In this document: in pieces, positions 25,151 through 37,231 of the stretch | How positions within the stretch are numbered: position 1 is the first letter of the stretch | Layout of the letters: every line of letters begins with the position of its first letter | Assembly (NCBI GenBank): GCA_027625915.1 | Contig: JANTQA010000029.1 | Location: 6,386,001-6,450,000 of the forward strand | Direction of reading: 5' to 3' | DNA length: 64,000 nucleotides | From: Anaeramoeba flamelloides | Taxonomy: Eukaryota > Metamonada > Anaeramoebidae | Notes under the pieces: model-generated | Told to the model about the DNA's origin: nothing | Database searches by the model: none | Seen by the model: the letters and a program-made list of their open reading frames with translations, nothing else | Position numbers and translations under genes: made by a program

Positions 25151-25767
25151 CACAGGCACTAACATTTTTCGTTTTAAATTTGTAAAGGACTTATAAAATC
25201 GCGTTTTTTCATATTATTTTTATATTTTTTTTTGTTTCATTCGTTGTTTTCTTGATTTTATTATTTGACAGAGTACTCGCATTCTTTTGACATTATACTT
25301 TTTTTTCTGGGATGTGAATAAATATAAAACAAAAAACTTAAAAACAACGAAAAAAAATGTGTACAGATAGAATCTAATTCCCCGAAAAAGTATTAGAAAA
25401 CAATGGAAATTCGTGATTTACAAATTAACGGGGAGGTTTTGGATTTTTATTAATGAAAATAGTTTGATTTTCTATTTTGAAAATATCAAAAAAATCTAAA
25501 GCAGTTTTCACTCATTTAAAACTTTTGAAAATTTTAAACTCTTTAAACACAGAGAAAAAGAATTAATCTTTTGTTAAAAGTACTAACTGGGTAAGAAAAT
25601 TGATCAAAATTTAACTTTTTTACCAATTCCAAATTAGATCAGCTCAGATATTTTTTTGTGTTTTGATTATATATATATATATATCAGACAAACATATTTT
25701 ACTCGTCGCTCATGCATGTAAAAAACTTATAATGCAATCAAAAAAATAGTCATAACGCTAATATATA

Positions 25768-26159
25768 TAAACTCCATTTCACTCAAAGGGGCCCAGCCAA
25801 AAATGAAAAAGTCACTTTATTTTTAAGAATCAACCAAACTTAGATTGTTTAGAAATACGACAAATAATAAACTTCTTATAAGAGTCAATAATTATAAAAG
25901 AAACCCCTGAACAATCCATAAATTTCAAAAATAAAAAAATGTTAAAAAATTTTTTGGGATCCATTCATTGGAACGTCTCGTGCAAAATTCTCAATTTCTT
26001 TAGGAAATTAAGATTGTTGATAATAAGATTTTTTACTTGTAAATGTATGAATTTTAAAAGAACATACAAATCTTAACTTTTCTTAATGTTTATTTTGTTT
26101 TTCAAACATTTTTTTTTTCAAAATTAATTTTTAAAAAAAAAAATAAAAAAGAAAAGAAG

Positions 26160-26196
<37 letters not shown>

Positions 26197-26343
26197 AAAA
26201 AAAACAAAATTTTACAAAATGAGAAAAAATGATTTTGATCTAAAAATTGAAAATTTTAGTTTGATAAGAGTAATGAATTAAACTCATAGAATGTCTTCCA
26301 TTTCTTCAATAAAACTGGGCCCCTTTGACTGAAAAAGAGTTTA
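25768..26343 (+). mobile_element. TAAACTC TIR element, family B copy 2
   Basis: 576 bp. The left end is TAAACTCCATTTCACTCAAA and continues into GGGGCCCAG. The right end is the near-perfect complement, CTGGGCCCC through GAAAAAGAGTTTA. TA-rich DNA flanks both ends. A poly-A block at about 26160-26195 lies in the middle. Confidence 0.85.
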
Positions 26344-26358
26344 TATATATATGAAGTA

Positions 26359-26449
26359 TTTTTTAAAAATTTTGATTTTTTAAAAATTTTGATTTTTTAA
26401 AAATTTTGATTTTTTAAAAATTTTGATTTTTTAAAAATTTTGATTTTTT
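26359..26449 (+). repeat. 17-bp tandem repeat
   Basis: Five nearly identical copies of TTTTTTAAAAATTTTGA immediately to the right of the family B element. The perfect identity suggests recent slippage. Confidence 0.9.
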
Positions 26450-26814
26450 TTCAAAAAAAATAGAAAAATTCAATTCTGGTTGATGATATATTTAGAAGAA
26501 TTGGGTTAGAAACTCTATTGAGTTCTAAAGTATTTTTTTGATCCATCATTATGAAGAAGGAAAAATACTCTTTTTTCTTTTAGGTGATTTAAATCCATAA
26601 ATTTATAGCCCTAATTTAAAAAAAACAGACCTATTTTAAATTTAAATACATTTCTGAAAGTATTTTTATTATTATTTGATCGTATTTATATGTGTTTTGA
26701 ATTTTGCCTTTATAAAAAAAAATAATGTTAAGAAAAAAATTTTTTTTCAATTACAAAAAATCATAACTAATTACTAAACACAATAGTAAATATGAATGTT
26801 ATAAAAAATAGAGT

Positions 26815-27121
26815 TTTGTCAATTTTTGAGATGAATAAAGAGTTCCATACGATTACCTACAATTCAGTTATAGTAAATATAAATTCTGATTATCTTATTA
26901 GGCTAAAAAGAATTTGAATCAAAAAATTTTTGGGTGGATAACAATCTTGCAATTTTCAAAAAAAAAAAGATTTTTCCAACAAAGTATTGGTATTCACGAA
27001 ATAATTTATGATTTAAAATAGATTCGATCACAAAAATTAAAAAGTAGATATCTTTTACTATTACTGAATTGTAGGTAATTATATGGAACTCTTTATTCAT
27101 CTCAAAAATTGTAAAAACTCT
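26815..27121. mobile_element. Short TIR element, family H
   Basis: About 307 bp with ~60-bp inverted arms (26815-26878 and 27056-27121). Each arm contains TTTTTGAGATGAATAAAGAG and TACCTACAATTCAGT. Only one copy in the window. The frame at 26903-27100 runs through it and is not a gene. Confidence 0.8.
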
Positions 27122-28624
27122 AACTTACCTAAGACATTTTATATTTATTATTGTGAAGTAAGAACTTTTAAAACTTTCAAATGCTTCAAGAAAATTTAAA
27201 ATACATTTAAAGGGGGGGGTGTGTTTTTAGAGAAAAAAAGGAAAAATTAAAAAAAATTGTTTTTTGAAACTCAATTTTATAATTATCTCCGGGTTTTGAT
27301 CATGATCTTGATTTTATGTTTTTAGTGATAAAGGTAGAGTAATAATGGTTTCTGGTTATTGTACTGAATTTATTGTTATTATCATGATAATCCATTCTCT
27401 CATCAACCTCTATTAAAAAAAAAAAACAAAAATTGACTGATTTCTAGATTTTTTTTGGAATATTTTATTATTCGTAATTATAAAATGAATTTTGAACATG
27501 TGTTTCAGTAAAATTAAAAAATTTTAAATATTATTTTTTATGGTATTTAATCTGTTTATGAACTAATAAATTTTCAATAAATCACAACCAAAAAAAAAAT
27601 CTTTTTTAAAGTTGTATTTGTGAGAAATTTATTTTAATATTTAATAGCGTGGAATCTATCTAACTTATCAGGCTATTCTACTTCAACTTTCCAAGAGTAA
27701 TTATCGATTTAATAAATTATATGTATAAAAGATTTCAGATTTTTATTTTACTATTATTTTCCAATTGAAAATGAAACTTTTTAGTTCACCCTCTAAAATA
27801 TTTTTATAGTTTATCAACCAAAAGAAAGAAAACCCAAAGAGAATTCCAACATCTTTTAGAAATGATATTTTTAGATGATAAATTATACTTCTTTAGATAA
27901 CTCTAAGACTTAATTTTACTAGGCTAATTTGATTGTTACAGTTATAATTAATATTCATTTTAGGAACTTGGTATAAAAATTTTCATATATTAATTGGGAA
28001 AATAACAGTAATTTCAAAACACTTGTAATCAAAAAGAGTTATGAATTGCTTCTCATACAAACTAAATTTTAAATCAATTATTTTGTCTGTACTTTGGATA
28101 GGGGGTATCTAAAAAATATTCAGTTTTTGTACATCTGAATGCTAAACTTAATAATATTTGAAGAAATGTTGGATTTACCACAACCCAATCGGATTTTCAT
28201 TAGGGAACTTTTAAAAGATAAATATTGGGTTGTAAAATAAATTTTTTCGATATTTAGAAAATTTTGAAATAAACCCTTAAATTTTAAATTTTCTCAATTT
28301 TCTTTTAGACAACAATTGTCAAGTCCTTAGGTTCAAATTTAAAATTCAGAATTGTAATTTATTTACCCAGACAGTCCAAAAGATTTGAAAATTGGAGAGA
28401 TTGATTGAATTACTTTTCCTTATTTTTCAATAATTTCAATTAGCTACAATTTGGAGAAATAAATACTGAGTCAATAGTTCTGATGGTAAATAGAAAAATA
28501 TGATTTGTTTTAATATGAAAAAGTAATTCAAAACCATTTTCAACCTTGAAATTAGAAATTCATTTTTTTCAAACTATCCCCATTTAGGTTTGTCTTATTA
28601 AAATTTCTAAAAAGAGTATCTTTT
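27122..28624. other. Intergenic upstream of the DENN gene
   Basis: Contains a repeat block at 27835-28015 shared with 57585-57775. Two short open stretches after AG dinucleotides (27326-27418 and 27656-27735) do not join into anything recognisable. No clear promoter motif. Confidence 0.45.
27835..28015 (+). repeat. Dispersed repeat, family L copy 1
   Basis: About 180 bp alignable with 57585-57775. Shared landmarks in order are TTTAGAAATGAT, GCTAATTTGATTGT, ATATTCATTTT and GGAAAATAACAGTA. No terminal repeats were defined. Confidence 0.55.
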
Positions 28625-31600
28625 ATGAACATTCTCAAGAGTGTTAATTCTTCTTCTCTTGTAGACAAATTTGCTATTATTGGGAAAAAGGAAGCATCGT
28701 TGATTGTTGAGTATAGTTATGAATATCAAAGTAATGAAAATAATTTTACCGAAATTAAAACCCCAAATTTGATAGGCTATTTCTATCCAGAATTTTTTGT
28801 TTCAACAAAAAAAGGAAAAAAACTTGTCAACCCAGAACTGTTAAGGTAAATTTTTACCAGGCCTTGAGATCTTAGTCCACAAAGGAGACTAAAACAAAAA
28901 CATAATAACAAAAAACACCAAATTCTTTTTAATCTTCTTTTGTTTATTTTAACAGCCCACATTTCAGTGTCGTATATGAAAACCCCAGAGGAAGGATTTG
29001 TCATTGTTATTGTCGAAGGATAAACCGAGGAACAAAAATATTTACGATCGTTATTGTTACGAAATGGTAAACATAATTTTTTTTCTTCTTTTTCTCTTAA
29101 ACACCAACAGCCAAAAACAAAGCAAAAAATTTAACCAAAACCAAAAAAAACAAACAACAAAAAAACAAACAACAAAAAAAAACAAACAATAAAAAAAACT
29201 TAAACGAAAAAAATTAATCAAAATAGGGATTTTCCATCACTTTTTAAAGACTTGTTAGACAAGTTAGCCAAAATTATTCAAGAAAAATCGACAAGATTAT
29301 TATCAAAATTTATGGATAAAGTAAATTCTCAAGAAATACCAAACGAAGGGCAAAATTTAGAAATAGAATTGGACGTTTCTGTTCCACAGTCAAAGGAAGA
29401 AAGGATTGCCAATCTAAGCTTTGAAAGATTGGAAGGGTGTGATGGCATTTTTGGTGATGTGAATTTGATCTTATTGTTCAAATTATTAAAGCCAAACAAC
29501 ATTATGCAAGTCTTTGCAGCATTGTTATTTGAGCAAAAAGTCATTTTAGTCTCAGGATCCACGTCGAGGTTGTGTGTTAGCAATGCCTTTCTTTCGTTGC
29601 TGTATCCGTTTGCGTGGAACCATACCTTTATCCCGTTTTTGCCAAGAAGGAATTTGAAAGTGAGCGAGAGGAAAAGGCCCTTTTTCATTGGTATCCACGC
29701 GTCGAATTTAACAAAATTGGAAAGCTATAGCATTAAAGGCGGATACTTGTTAGTCAATTTAGACACTGATCATTTGGAATACAAACACAGATTGGAAAAG
29801 AAAGTTGACCTCTTACCTACGCCAGCAATTTCAAATTTGGCTGAAATTTTGATCAAATTGCCGACACTCAAAAAGATCAAGCAACTCAAGAAGTCAAGTT
29901 TAGAATCGAGCATCTTTATTGATCAAATGTCTCATACATTTTTAGAATTTTTTCGGACAGTGTTTGGGAACTATTGGAAATTTTTAAACGCAGAATCAGA
30001 CAACCAAACGAATCAAAACATATACTTAAACGAATGGATTGATTCCTTTAACGGAACCTCACAGGCTGAATTTATTGATCATTTTAAAGAAACAAAGATG
30101 TACCGAATGTTTTTTCGGAAAAGAATATCAAATCTGATTGGAAAAAAGTTCCCCTCGGGGATGTTTGAACGAGTCTGTCAAAAGGAAAAATGTGTTTTCC
30201 AATTAACAGATTACGATGGGAAACCTTTTAAAAAGAAAAAAAATCAAAAGAAAAAAAAGAAAAAAAAAATAACTAAAAAATTATTAGGTGGCCATTCACC
30301 GTTTTCAGGCAAAAATTTCAAAGCCATTGGCAACATTAAAAATAAGAGTAAGAATAAAAATAAAAATAAAAAGATTAATAAAAATAATAATGATGATTTA
30401 CAAGCCAATATTAATATTAACCATAATAATAATAATAATAATAATAATAATAGAAATTTTGATCAAAACAAAAAAATAAATAAGAAACAGGAAAAGAAGA
30501 ATGAACAACAAAATATGAATGATTTTAAACATATTTTAAATTTTAATAATCTTGATGTTATGAGCACCAATAACAATAACAATAACAATATTTATAGTAA
30601 TGATCTTAATTTTAATCAATTTAATCAAAAAAATAAAAAACACGAAAAGGGAAAGCTCAAATATTTAAAGAAAAAATCGGAAAGATTAAAAAGATTTACA
30701 ATTTATGGTGTTGTAGGTAGAAATAAAAATACCACATTTGGTAATATTTCTTCGCCTTTGGAAAATCCCTTTCTGTCTAATAACCAAAACAAACACCATA
30801 AAAATCCAAAAATTGGAAAATCACAAAATAATTCTTCAAATAATAATTCCTGGGCAGTGATTTCTAAAAAGGAATTAGGTAGAACCGAAAGTGGTAACCT
30901 TAATTTTAGCTTTCGTTCAATTATTGATCTTTCAAAGATTGAAAATTTTGAAATTGATTTTGATTTTTCCATTTTACATTCGCTAGTAAGCCCAAATAAT
31001 AATAAAAATACTCATATTAATAAGAAGAAGGAGAAGAAGGAGAGGAAGAAGAATCCGATTTCAACAATAATGAATAATAATGATGAATTATTTGTTAATA
31101 ATAATTCCCAGGGTTCTCTTATTTGTTTTAATAAAAAAGAATTAATAATTGATGATGATGAAGGGGGTGATGATATTCAAAAAATATATAAAATGAATGA
31201 AAAAGAAAAGAAAAATAATATTATTTCAGAAGAAAAAAGAGAAGAGGAAAGAGAAGAGGAAAGAGAAGAGGAAAGAGAAAAGGGAAAAGAAAAGGAAGAA
31301 AAAATAGAAGAGGAAAGAGAAGAGGAAAGAGAAGAAGAAAGAGAAGAAGAAAGAGAAGAGGGAAAAGAAGAGGGAAAAGAAGAAGAAAGAGAAGAGGAAA
31401 GAGAAGATGAAAAAGAAAAGGAAGAAAAAGTAGAAAAGGAAAAAGAAAAGGAAGAAAATCAACTAGAAAATGAAAATGCAAAATATCAAATTACAGAAGA
31501 GGAAGAAGAAGGTTTTGTTTTGATAAATATTGAAGAAAATGTGAAGGCTAATAATGAGAATTTTAAGAAAGGTAATGAAAATGAAAATGAAAATGAAAAT

Positions 31601-32443
31601 GAAAATGAAACAGAAAAAAAAACTAAAATAAAAAGAAAAAAGAAAAAAAAGAAAAAAAAGGGGGAAAAGATAAAAAAGAAAAAAAAGGGAAAAAAGATAA
31701 AAAAGAAAATAAATAATGTAAATGGAAAAAATGAAACTAATATGATCAATAATGATGATTTATTAAAACAAAATAATGATGATAATAATAAAAATATAAA
31801 TGATCTTGAAATGTTTTTTCAAAATAACCAAAATGAAACAGAAAATTTTAATAAAATTGAAAATAAAAACATTAATTTGAATTTGAATTTGAATTTGAAT
31901 TTGAATTTGAATAAAAATGATGATGATAATGTCAATAATATTACTGCTTTACAAAATAATAATCAATTCGAAAATAAAAAAGATTTTGGAATTGATTTAA
32001 ATTTTTTTTCTAATTTGAATCCAGAATCGAATAACAAATCAAATAATAATGGTCAAATTGAATCAAGTAAAATTTCAAAAACTGAAAACACAATTAATGT
32101 AAAAAATATAATGGACAATATTTCAAATTTGAAACAAAATAATTCTAAACAAAATCAAGAATCATTAATTTCTTTTGATTCACCCCGATCCCATACTGAA
32201 AATAAAAAATCATCGGCATTTGATGAATTTGATTTAATTGATTTTACAAGTATTCAAAATACAAATCCGAAACAGCCAGAAATGATTCCTAAAGTCTCAC
32301 AAGTTAATGAATTTGACCCTTTTAATAATAACAATCAAATACAAAAACAACAATTAAACCAAATTGATCGCCAGAATAACCAAGTTCAAAAAAATCAAAA
32401 AAATGAAAAAAATCAATTTGATTTATTTTCACTAGAAATTTAA
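28625..32443 (+). CDS. DENN-domain protein, DENND1/connecdenn-like, 3 exons
   Basis: Exons 28625-28845, 28956-29066 and 29227-32443 (TAA) give 1182 residues. The tripartite DENN module is complete in order. uDENN spans about 25-125 (IGYFYPEFF, then FSVVYENPRG and CYCRRI across the first intron). cDENN spans about 176-300 (LFKLLKPNNIMQVFAALLFE, QKVILVSG, LYPFAWNHTFIPFLP, FFIGIH, LVNLDTD). dDENN spans about 327-430 (FFRTVFGNYWKFLN, EFIDHFKETKMYRMFFRKR). The dDENN pattern matches animal connecdenns, which are GEFs for Rab35. The remaining ~730 residues are low complexity: Lys runs, Asn runs and an Arg-Glu-Glu-Glu block at about 780-880. The tail carries a clathrin-box fit LISFD (1091-1095), FDEFDLIDF (1109-1117), the AP-2 type motif DPF (1141-1143) and FDLFSLEI at the very end. 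Likely role is Rab activation at clathrin-coated membranes. Start ATG fits the family's short N-terminus. Confidence 0.88.
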
Positions 32444-33065
32444 CATTTTTTTTATTAATATGTTGGATATTTTTTAATGCTTCAATTCAATAAAAAAAAT
32501 TATTTACTTTTTTTTTTTGAAAAGTTTTTATTTTATTAACTATAATACACTAATAGATTTTGTTATTTTTCTCTTTGCTTCTGCAAATTTAGTTTGAAAA
32601 AATTGCTGTATGTGATTATTAAATGTACGTTTTGAGAAAATTGTGAATTAAATTTAGAATAAAAACATTAATGGATATTAGATTACGATATTTATATTTT
32701 AGTATGATATCTTATAAAATCACATAAATTTCCAAACACTCATGATAATTTTCAATGGTCTTGTTATTAAAAAGTTAATGTATGGTATATTTGAGGGCGT
32801 TTTATGATAATTTAAAATATTTTTCAAAAGTAAAATTTTTGTTTGATCAAAAATCAGATTAATTAAAAAAAAAAATATTTTATGAAAAAAAAAAACAAAA
32901 AACAAAAGTATTTACATTAATAAATATGACCAAAAGTTCAATATTTTGGGTTTTTATTGTGTTGGTAAATGGATTTTTGCTTGACAAAAATAAAAGTAAT
33001 AAATTGATGACAATTATCATTTTTTGATTTATTGATGTTTGATCTATTTTATTATAAAAATAAAA
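32444..33065. other. 3' flank of the DENN gene
   Basis: An AATAAA site occurs about 45 nt after the stop (near 32489), a plausible polyadenylation signal. No gene seen in the remainder. Confidence 0.5.
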
Positions 33066-35391
33066 CTAAACTCTTTTTCAAATAAAAAGGAACATAACAA
33101 TACCAAGAATTATTCATAATTGAATCAAATTAATTGTAGTATAATTCAAAAATTTAAGAAACTCTTTCAAAATAATACGCACTCTACTGAATCTTTACAA
33201 CTCATTGAAATAAAACAATTAAAATTTTTTTTTTTTTTTTTTTTATTTTTAAAGAGAGAAAATTGCTTTTCTCCTGTGTGCCCTAATTTCTAAACTTTTT
33301 TTAGAAATTTTGTTAAAGAATCACAAATTTTATTATCACTTACTAATGATAATATATATGATGAATTCTTTTTATTAATAATATCTCCGATATTATTAAT
33401 TTTTTTATTTTTTTCAAAAAATTCAGATATCCAGATTTTTCGATTTATTTTATAGGCCGGACAGTCCCATAAAAAATGATCGAAATCTTCAATGATATCA
33501 ATATTTAACTTTTCTTTACATAAATCACAATTTTTATTTTTATTTTTACTTGTTACATAAGAGTACCTATTTAAACAATTAGTAAAATTTCGAAATTTTA
33601 GAATTGTTTTTGAAGCTTTCCAGTTTAAATATTTTTGTTGTTTGAAATTGCAATTTTGTTGTTTTATAATTTTTAGATATTGTTGAACTTTCCAACTAGG
33701 TGAATTTTCCAATTTGGTTAATCGAAAAACTTTTAATTCTAAATCTAATAATTTTAATCCCTTAGTGTACCAATTAATATTTTCATTTTCCAATTTTCGA
33801 AAATTTAGTATTGTTTTTAATTTTTTTAAATTTAAGAAATCTAATTTTTCTATCAATTTATATTTTCTTCGGTATACTTTTAATCTAGCGAGATCAATTT
33901 TTGCTTCAGTTTTATAAATTAATCGAGGTGAATGGATATTAATTTGTAAGAAATTTGTGACTGATTTATTGATAAATCTATCAATTCTTTCAAAATCATT
34001 TTTGTTTCAAGTCAAATATTTCAAGACCATAATAAAGTTGACTTAAAATGAGAGCTTTGAAAGAAGTTATTTTGACTCCATTGTTGAGTTTATTTTGTTG
34101 AAACAATCGATTAAGTGTTTCCAAAGACTTTTTCTACTTTTTTTGAAATTATATTCAAGATGTGTGTTTTTTTCTAACCAAATCCCAAGATAAAAAATAT
34201 CTTTTAATTCTTTTTTTATATTTGGTTTTATTATTATGTGGGTTCATGCCGAATCTTTTTATTATTTCAAAAATCCTTTCTAAATTAATTTTTAGAGAGA
34301 TTAATGGCCCTTTCATAATAAGAATAAGATCATCTGCTTACATTTGAACATGAACAGCTAAAGTTTTTAACTTTTCTAGTAGGAAATGAGATATAAATGT
34401 GAAGAGAATTGGTGATAAGGGATCTCCTTGGTAAACTCCAATTCCTTCTTTTTTGTAATATCTCAAGAGCCAATTTTTAATTGTTTCATTTTTGATAAAT
34501 TTTTTAATAGGCTGATATATTAACGAGTGTTGTATAGAGTCAAAACATTTTTGTAAGTCTATGGTAACTACAAAGAATTCTGTATTTTTATTTTTATTTT
34601 TTATTTTTTTAAATTTTCTTAATAAATTTAAAACAGCAATTCTTGTTCCAAAATATTTTTTAAATCCAAATTGTTTTTTTGAAATCAAGTCCCATGAGTC
34701 TTGAATTCCAATGTATATTAATGTTAAAAAAAATCTTGGAAGAGATTGATTTATTGAGATAGGTCGATAATTTAATGGTTCGCCTTCATCCCCCAATTTA
34801 TGAATAAATAATAAATATCTTTTTTTAAACAATTAAAATTTAAATTACATATTTTAAAAATTGGTGTGTCATTTTATTTGAAATGAGAAATCTTGTTTTG
34901 GAAATTATGTAAGAAAAAAAATTCTAAAACCAATAAATAGTCTTGAACAGGGTGAATTGGGAAAAATTTCTTTATATTTTATTGATAACTTTTTAGAAGT
35001 CAAACTTTGACATGTAACGTCCCATTTCAAATAACAAGTCGCAATTCATCTAGGACTTTTGTTAGAAACTTTTTTTTTTTTTTTTCTTAATATTCTTTTT
35101 GTATTTATCTATACATCAATTCAATAATGTTTTTCATTATTCATGTATCTAACTAATTCGGTATCAAACTTAAACTATTTCCATTTTTATAATGGCAGAT
35201 TATTTCCAAATTGATTTCTTCTCCTCTTGTTTTTTTTTTTCATTTCCCAGCTGTTCAATATCCATAAATATTAAAAACCAAAAATTGAAAAAACAAAAAA
35301 TATAAATCACCAATAAGTAATTATCTTATTAACAATAAAAATCGATAGTATTGATGATTTGAGATATATGACTTTTTATTTGAAAAGGAGG
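33066..35391 (-). mobile_element. TAAACTC TIR element, family I copy 2, split by a LINE
   Basis: The outer parts 33066-33227 and 34827-35391 together match the copy at 8729-9434. The left part includes TAAACTCTTTTTCAAA and the shared block ATTATTCATAATTGAATCAAA; the right part shares GGTGAATTGGGAAAAATTTC. The right end (TTTGAAAAGG) is eroded. The minus-strand start MDIEQ and the NSLSLI motif of the putative transposase relic are also present here, with more stops. A LINE is inserted at 33228-34826. Confidence 0.8.
33228..34826 (-). mobile_element. 5'-truncated LINE (non-LTR retrotransposon)
   Basis: A 1.6-kb insertion flanked by the perfect 15-bp duplication AAACAATTAAAATTT (33213-33227 and 34827-34841). 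Its T-run at about 33225-33244 is the poly-A tail on the minus strand. These are hallmarks of target-primed reverse transcription. The first frame (34832-34338) carries reverse-transcriptase motifs: EPLNYRPISI, motif A TIDLQKCFDS, motif B GVYQGDPLSPILF. It stops with TAA exactly where the Tyr of YADD belongs, and ADDLILIM follows. The last frame (33856-33290) holds a CDLC..H..C zinc-binding motif typical of LINE C-termini. The N-terminal endonuclease part is missing. Dead on arrival by truncation, with several later stops. Clade not assigned. Confidence 0.92.
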
Positions 35392-35851
35392 CTATTAGAG
35401 GAGACTATAACACTTCAACTAATCTATAAATACTTTATTTATTTAATTCATTTTCATTTTATCTAAGAAAATTTGAAGGGTTTGAATAACTTTACAAAAG
35501 CTTTTTCAATAATCTATACATATTATGATTAATTTTAAATAATTGTGTTTCTTCTTTTTCGGACTTTTATTCTTCTAATTATCTTATATCTACATTAAAT
35601 AGTAAAAATAAACGGGTTTTAATGATTTTTTTCCTAAATCATTAAGAAAGTCTTGATATTAGCTGTTTCTAACCTTTTGACGATATAAATTTCTAAATTA
35701 GCATATTCCATTAAAAAAAAAAACATTGACTTTTAATCCAGTACACTTTCAAAAATGGTTTATTCGTTATTTGATTATAATATTCATATGATTTTTTCCT
35801 TTTGTAGAAAAAATCAAAAAAATAAAAATTTAAATTTGTTTTTAAATTATT
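35392..35851. other. Non-coding stretch
   Basis: No gene. The sequence ACATTGACTTTTAAT at about 35721-35737 is repeated inverted at about 36085-36100, bracketing the first of two MITEs. Confidence 0.5.
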
Positions 35852-36049
35852 CAGTCAGTTTCACTTTTAAGGCACAAACTTTCAACGAAATTTAAGGTAA
35901 AATAAAAATCTCAAATTAAGGCACAAAATTCAAATTCTAGTAAAAATAAATTGTAAAAAAAAAAATTGCAAATTTTGTGCCTTAATTTAAGATTTTTCTT
36001 GTGCCTTAAATTTCGTTGAAAGTTTGTGCCTTAAAAGTGAAACTGACTG
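35852..36049. mobile_element. Palindromic MITE, family C copy 5
   Basis: 198 bp, hairpin-forming. The right end is flanked by TA, the left TA is changed to TT. Only about 62 bp separate it from copy 6. Confidence 0.9.
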
Positions 36050-36111
36050 TAATAAATAATTTTTTACTTTTTTAATTTGTATTCTTATTAAAAGTCAATG
36101 TTTTTTTTATA

Positions 36112-36307
36112 CAGTCAGTTTCACTTTTAAGGCACAAACTTTTAACGAAATTTAAGGCACAAAAAAAATCTCAAATTAAGGCACAAAATTCAGATTCTAG
36201 TAAAATAAATTGCAAAAAAAAAAATTACAAATTTTGTGCCTTAATTTGAGATTTTTTTGTGCCTTAAACTTCGTTGAAAGTTTGTGCCTTAAAAGTGAAA
36301 CTGACTG
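36112..36307. mobile_element. Palindromic MITE, family C copy 6
   Basis: 196 bp, with TA on both sides and nearly perfect ends. It is the best-preserved copy, so probably among the youngest. Confidence 0.92.
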
Positions 36308-36414
36308 TATTCATTTTGTCTGTTATTATGATTAAAAGAGTCTTGTTGATAAAAAATATACAATAATGAGAAATGGTGATAAACAGGGTTTAGTGATTAG
36401 ATCGTGATACTCAA

Positions 36415-36455
<41 letters not shown>

Positions 36456-37231
36456 TAATAAAAGAATATTTTAATAAAGTTGAAACGGGAAACAATTCTA
36501 GAAAAATATTTAATTTTATTCAGAAAAATAATAAATTATTTAGTCTTAGACTTTTTTTAAAATTTTTCGAAGTTTGATTGGAAATGTAAATGTAACCAAG
36601 GATGAGAAAGTCAAAGATATCTTAATAAAAAAAAAATTAATTGACTTAAATGATGACTAGAAATGTGATTTTCTGTTTTGCCTGTTTTTGTCGTATAATA
36701 TTAAATCAATTATCACAAATTTTGGGAATTTCATTTTGATTTCTCTTTAGCCATAATATTTATATTTGGAAATTGATCTTTGTTTTGTACATAAAAAAAT
36801 CTTAAAATAAATAAATGCTTGTGAATTCTTTTTTATGAAAAAAATGATTAAAATATTTTCTACTCAGGTGTTTTTTTTTGATATTTAGTTTAATCAATTA
36901 ATCAATTAATCAATCGTATATTGATTATTATTAAAATTTAAACCCATTGTTAATAATTTGTATTTTATTAAATTTTACATCAATTTAAAGAATCAACATT
37001 TCCCATCCAGATACTATTTTCCATTTTTTTTTTTTTTTTTACATACTTGTATTTATATTATAAAAGGGAAAAAAATTTCACTTCATTTTCAATTTAATTT
37101 TAAAAATAGAGATCAAGAGCCTTAAATAACAAAATATTTCTTTGAAAACTCTTTTTATTGAAGAAAAATCTGGATAATAAAGTGAAAATTTTAACAAATT
37201 TCGAATTCAAATAATAGTAATTAATTTCAAT
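36308..37231. other. Non-coding stretch with TA microsatellite
   Basis: A TA run of about 18 units lies at 36416-36451 and a short TTAATCAA tandem at about 36895-36914. No gene or element end seen. Confidence 0.5.

Noticed and set aside
26903-27100. 65-residue minus-strand frame
   Set aside because: Lies inside the inverted arms and centre of the family H element; no domain.
27326-27735. Two short open stretches following AG dinucleotides, read as possible exons
   Set aside because: Neither joins to a neighbour in frame nor resembles a known protein, and the second lies next to a dispersed repeat.
28998-29192. 64-residue frame between the first DENN exons
   Set aside because: A wrong-frame reading of exon 2 running on into intron 2; the correct frame continues the uDENN motif across the splice.
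31221-31749. Three Phe/Leu-rich minus-strand frames that look like membrane proteins
   Set aside because: They are the complement of the purine-rich Glu/Arg/Lys coding block of the DENN gene.
12061-36451. TA-rich runs considered as promoters
   Set aside because: They are dinucleotide microsatellites scattered without relation to gene starts.
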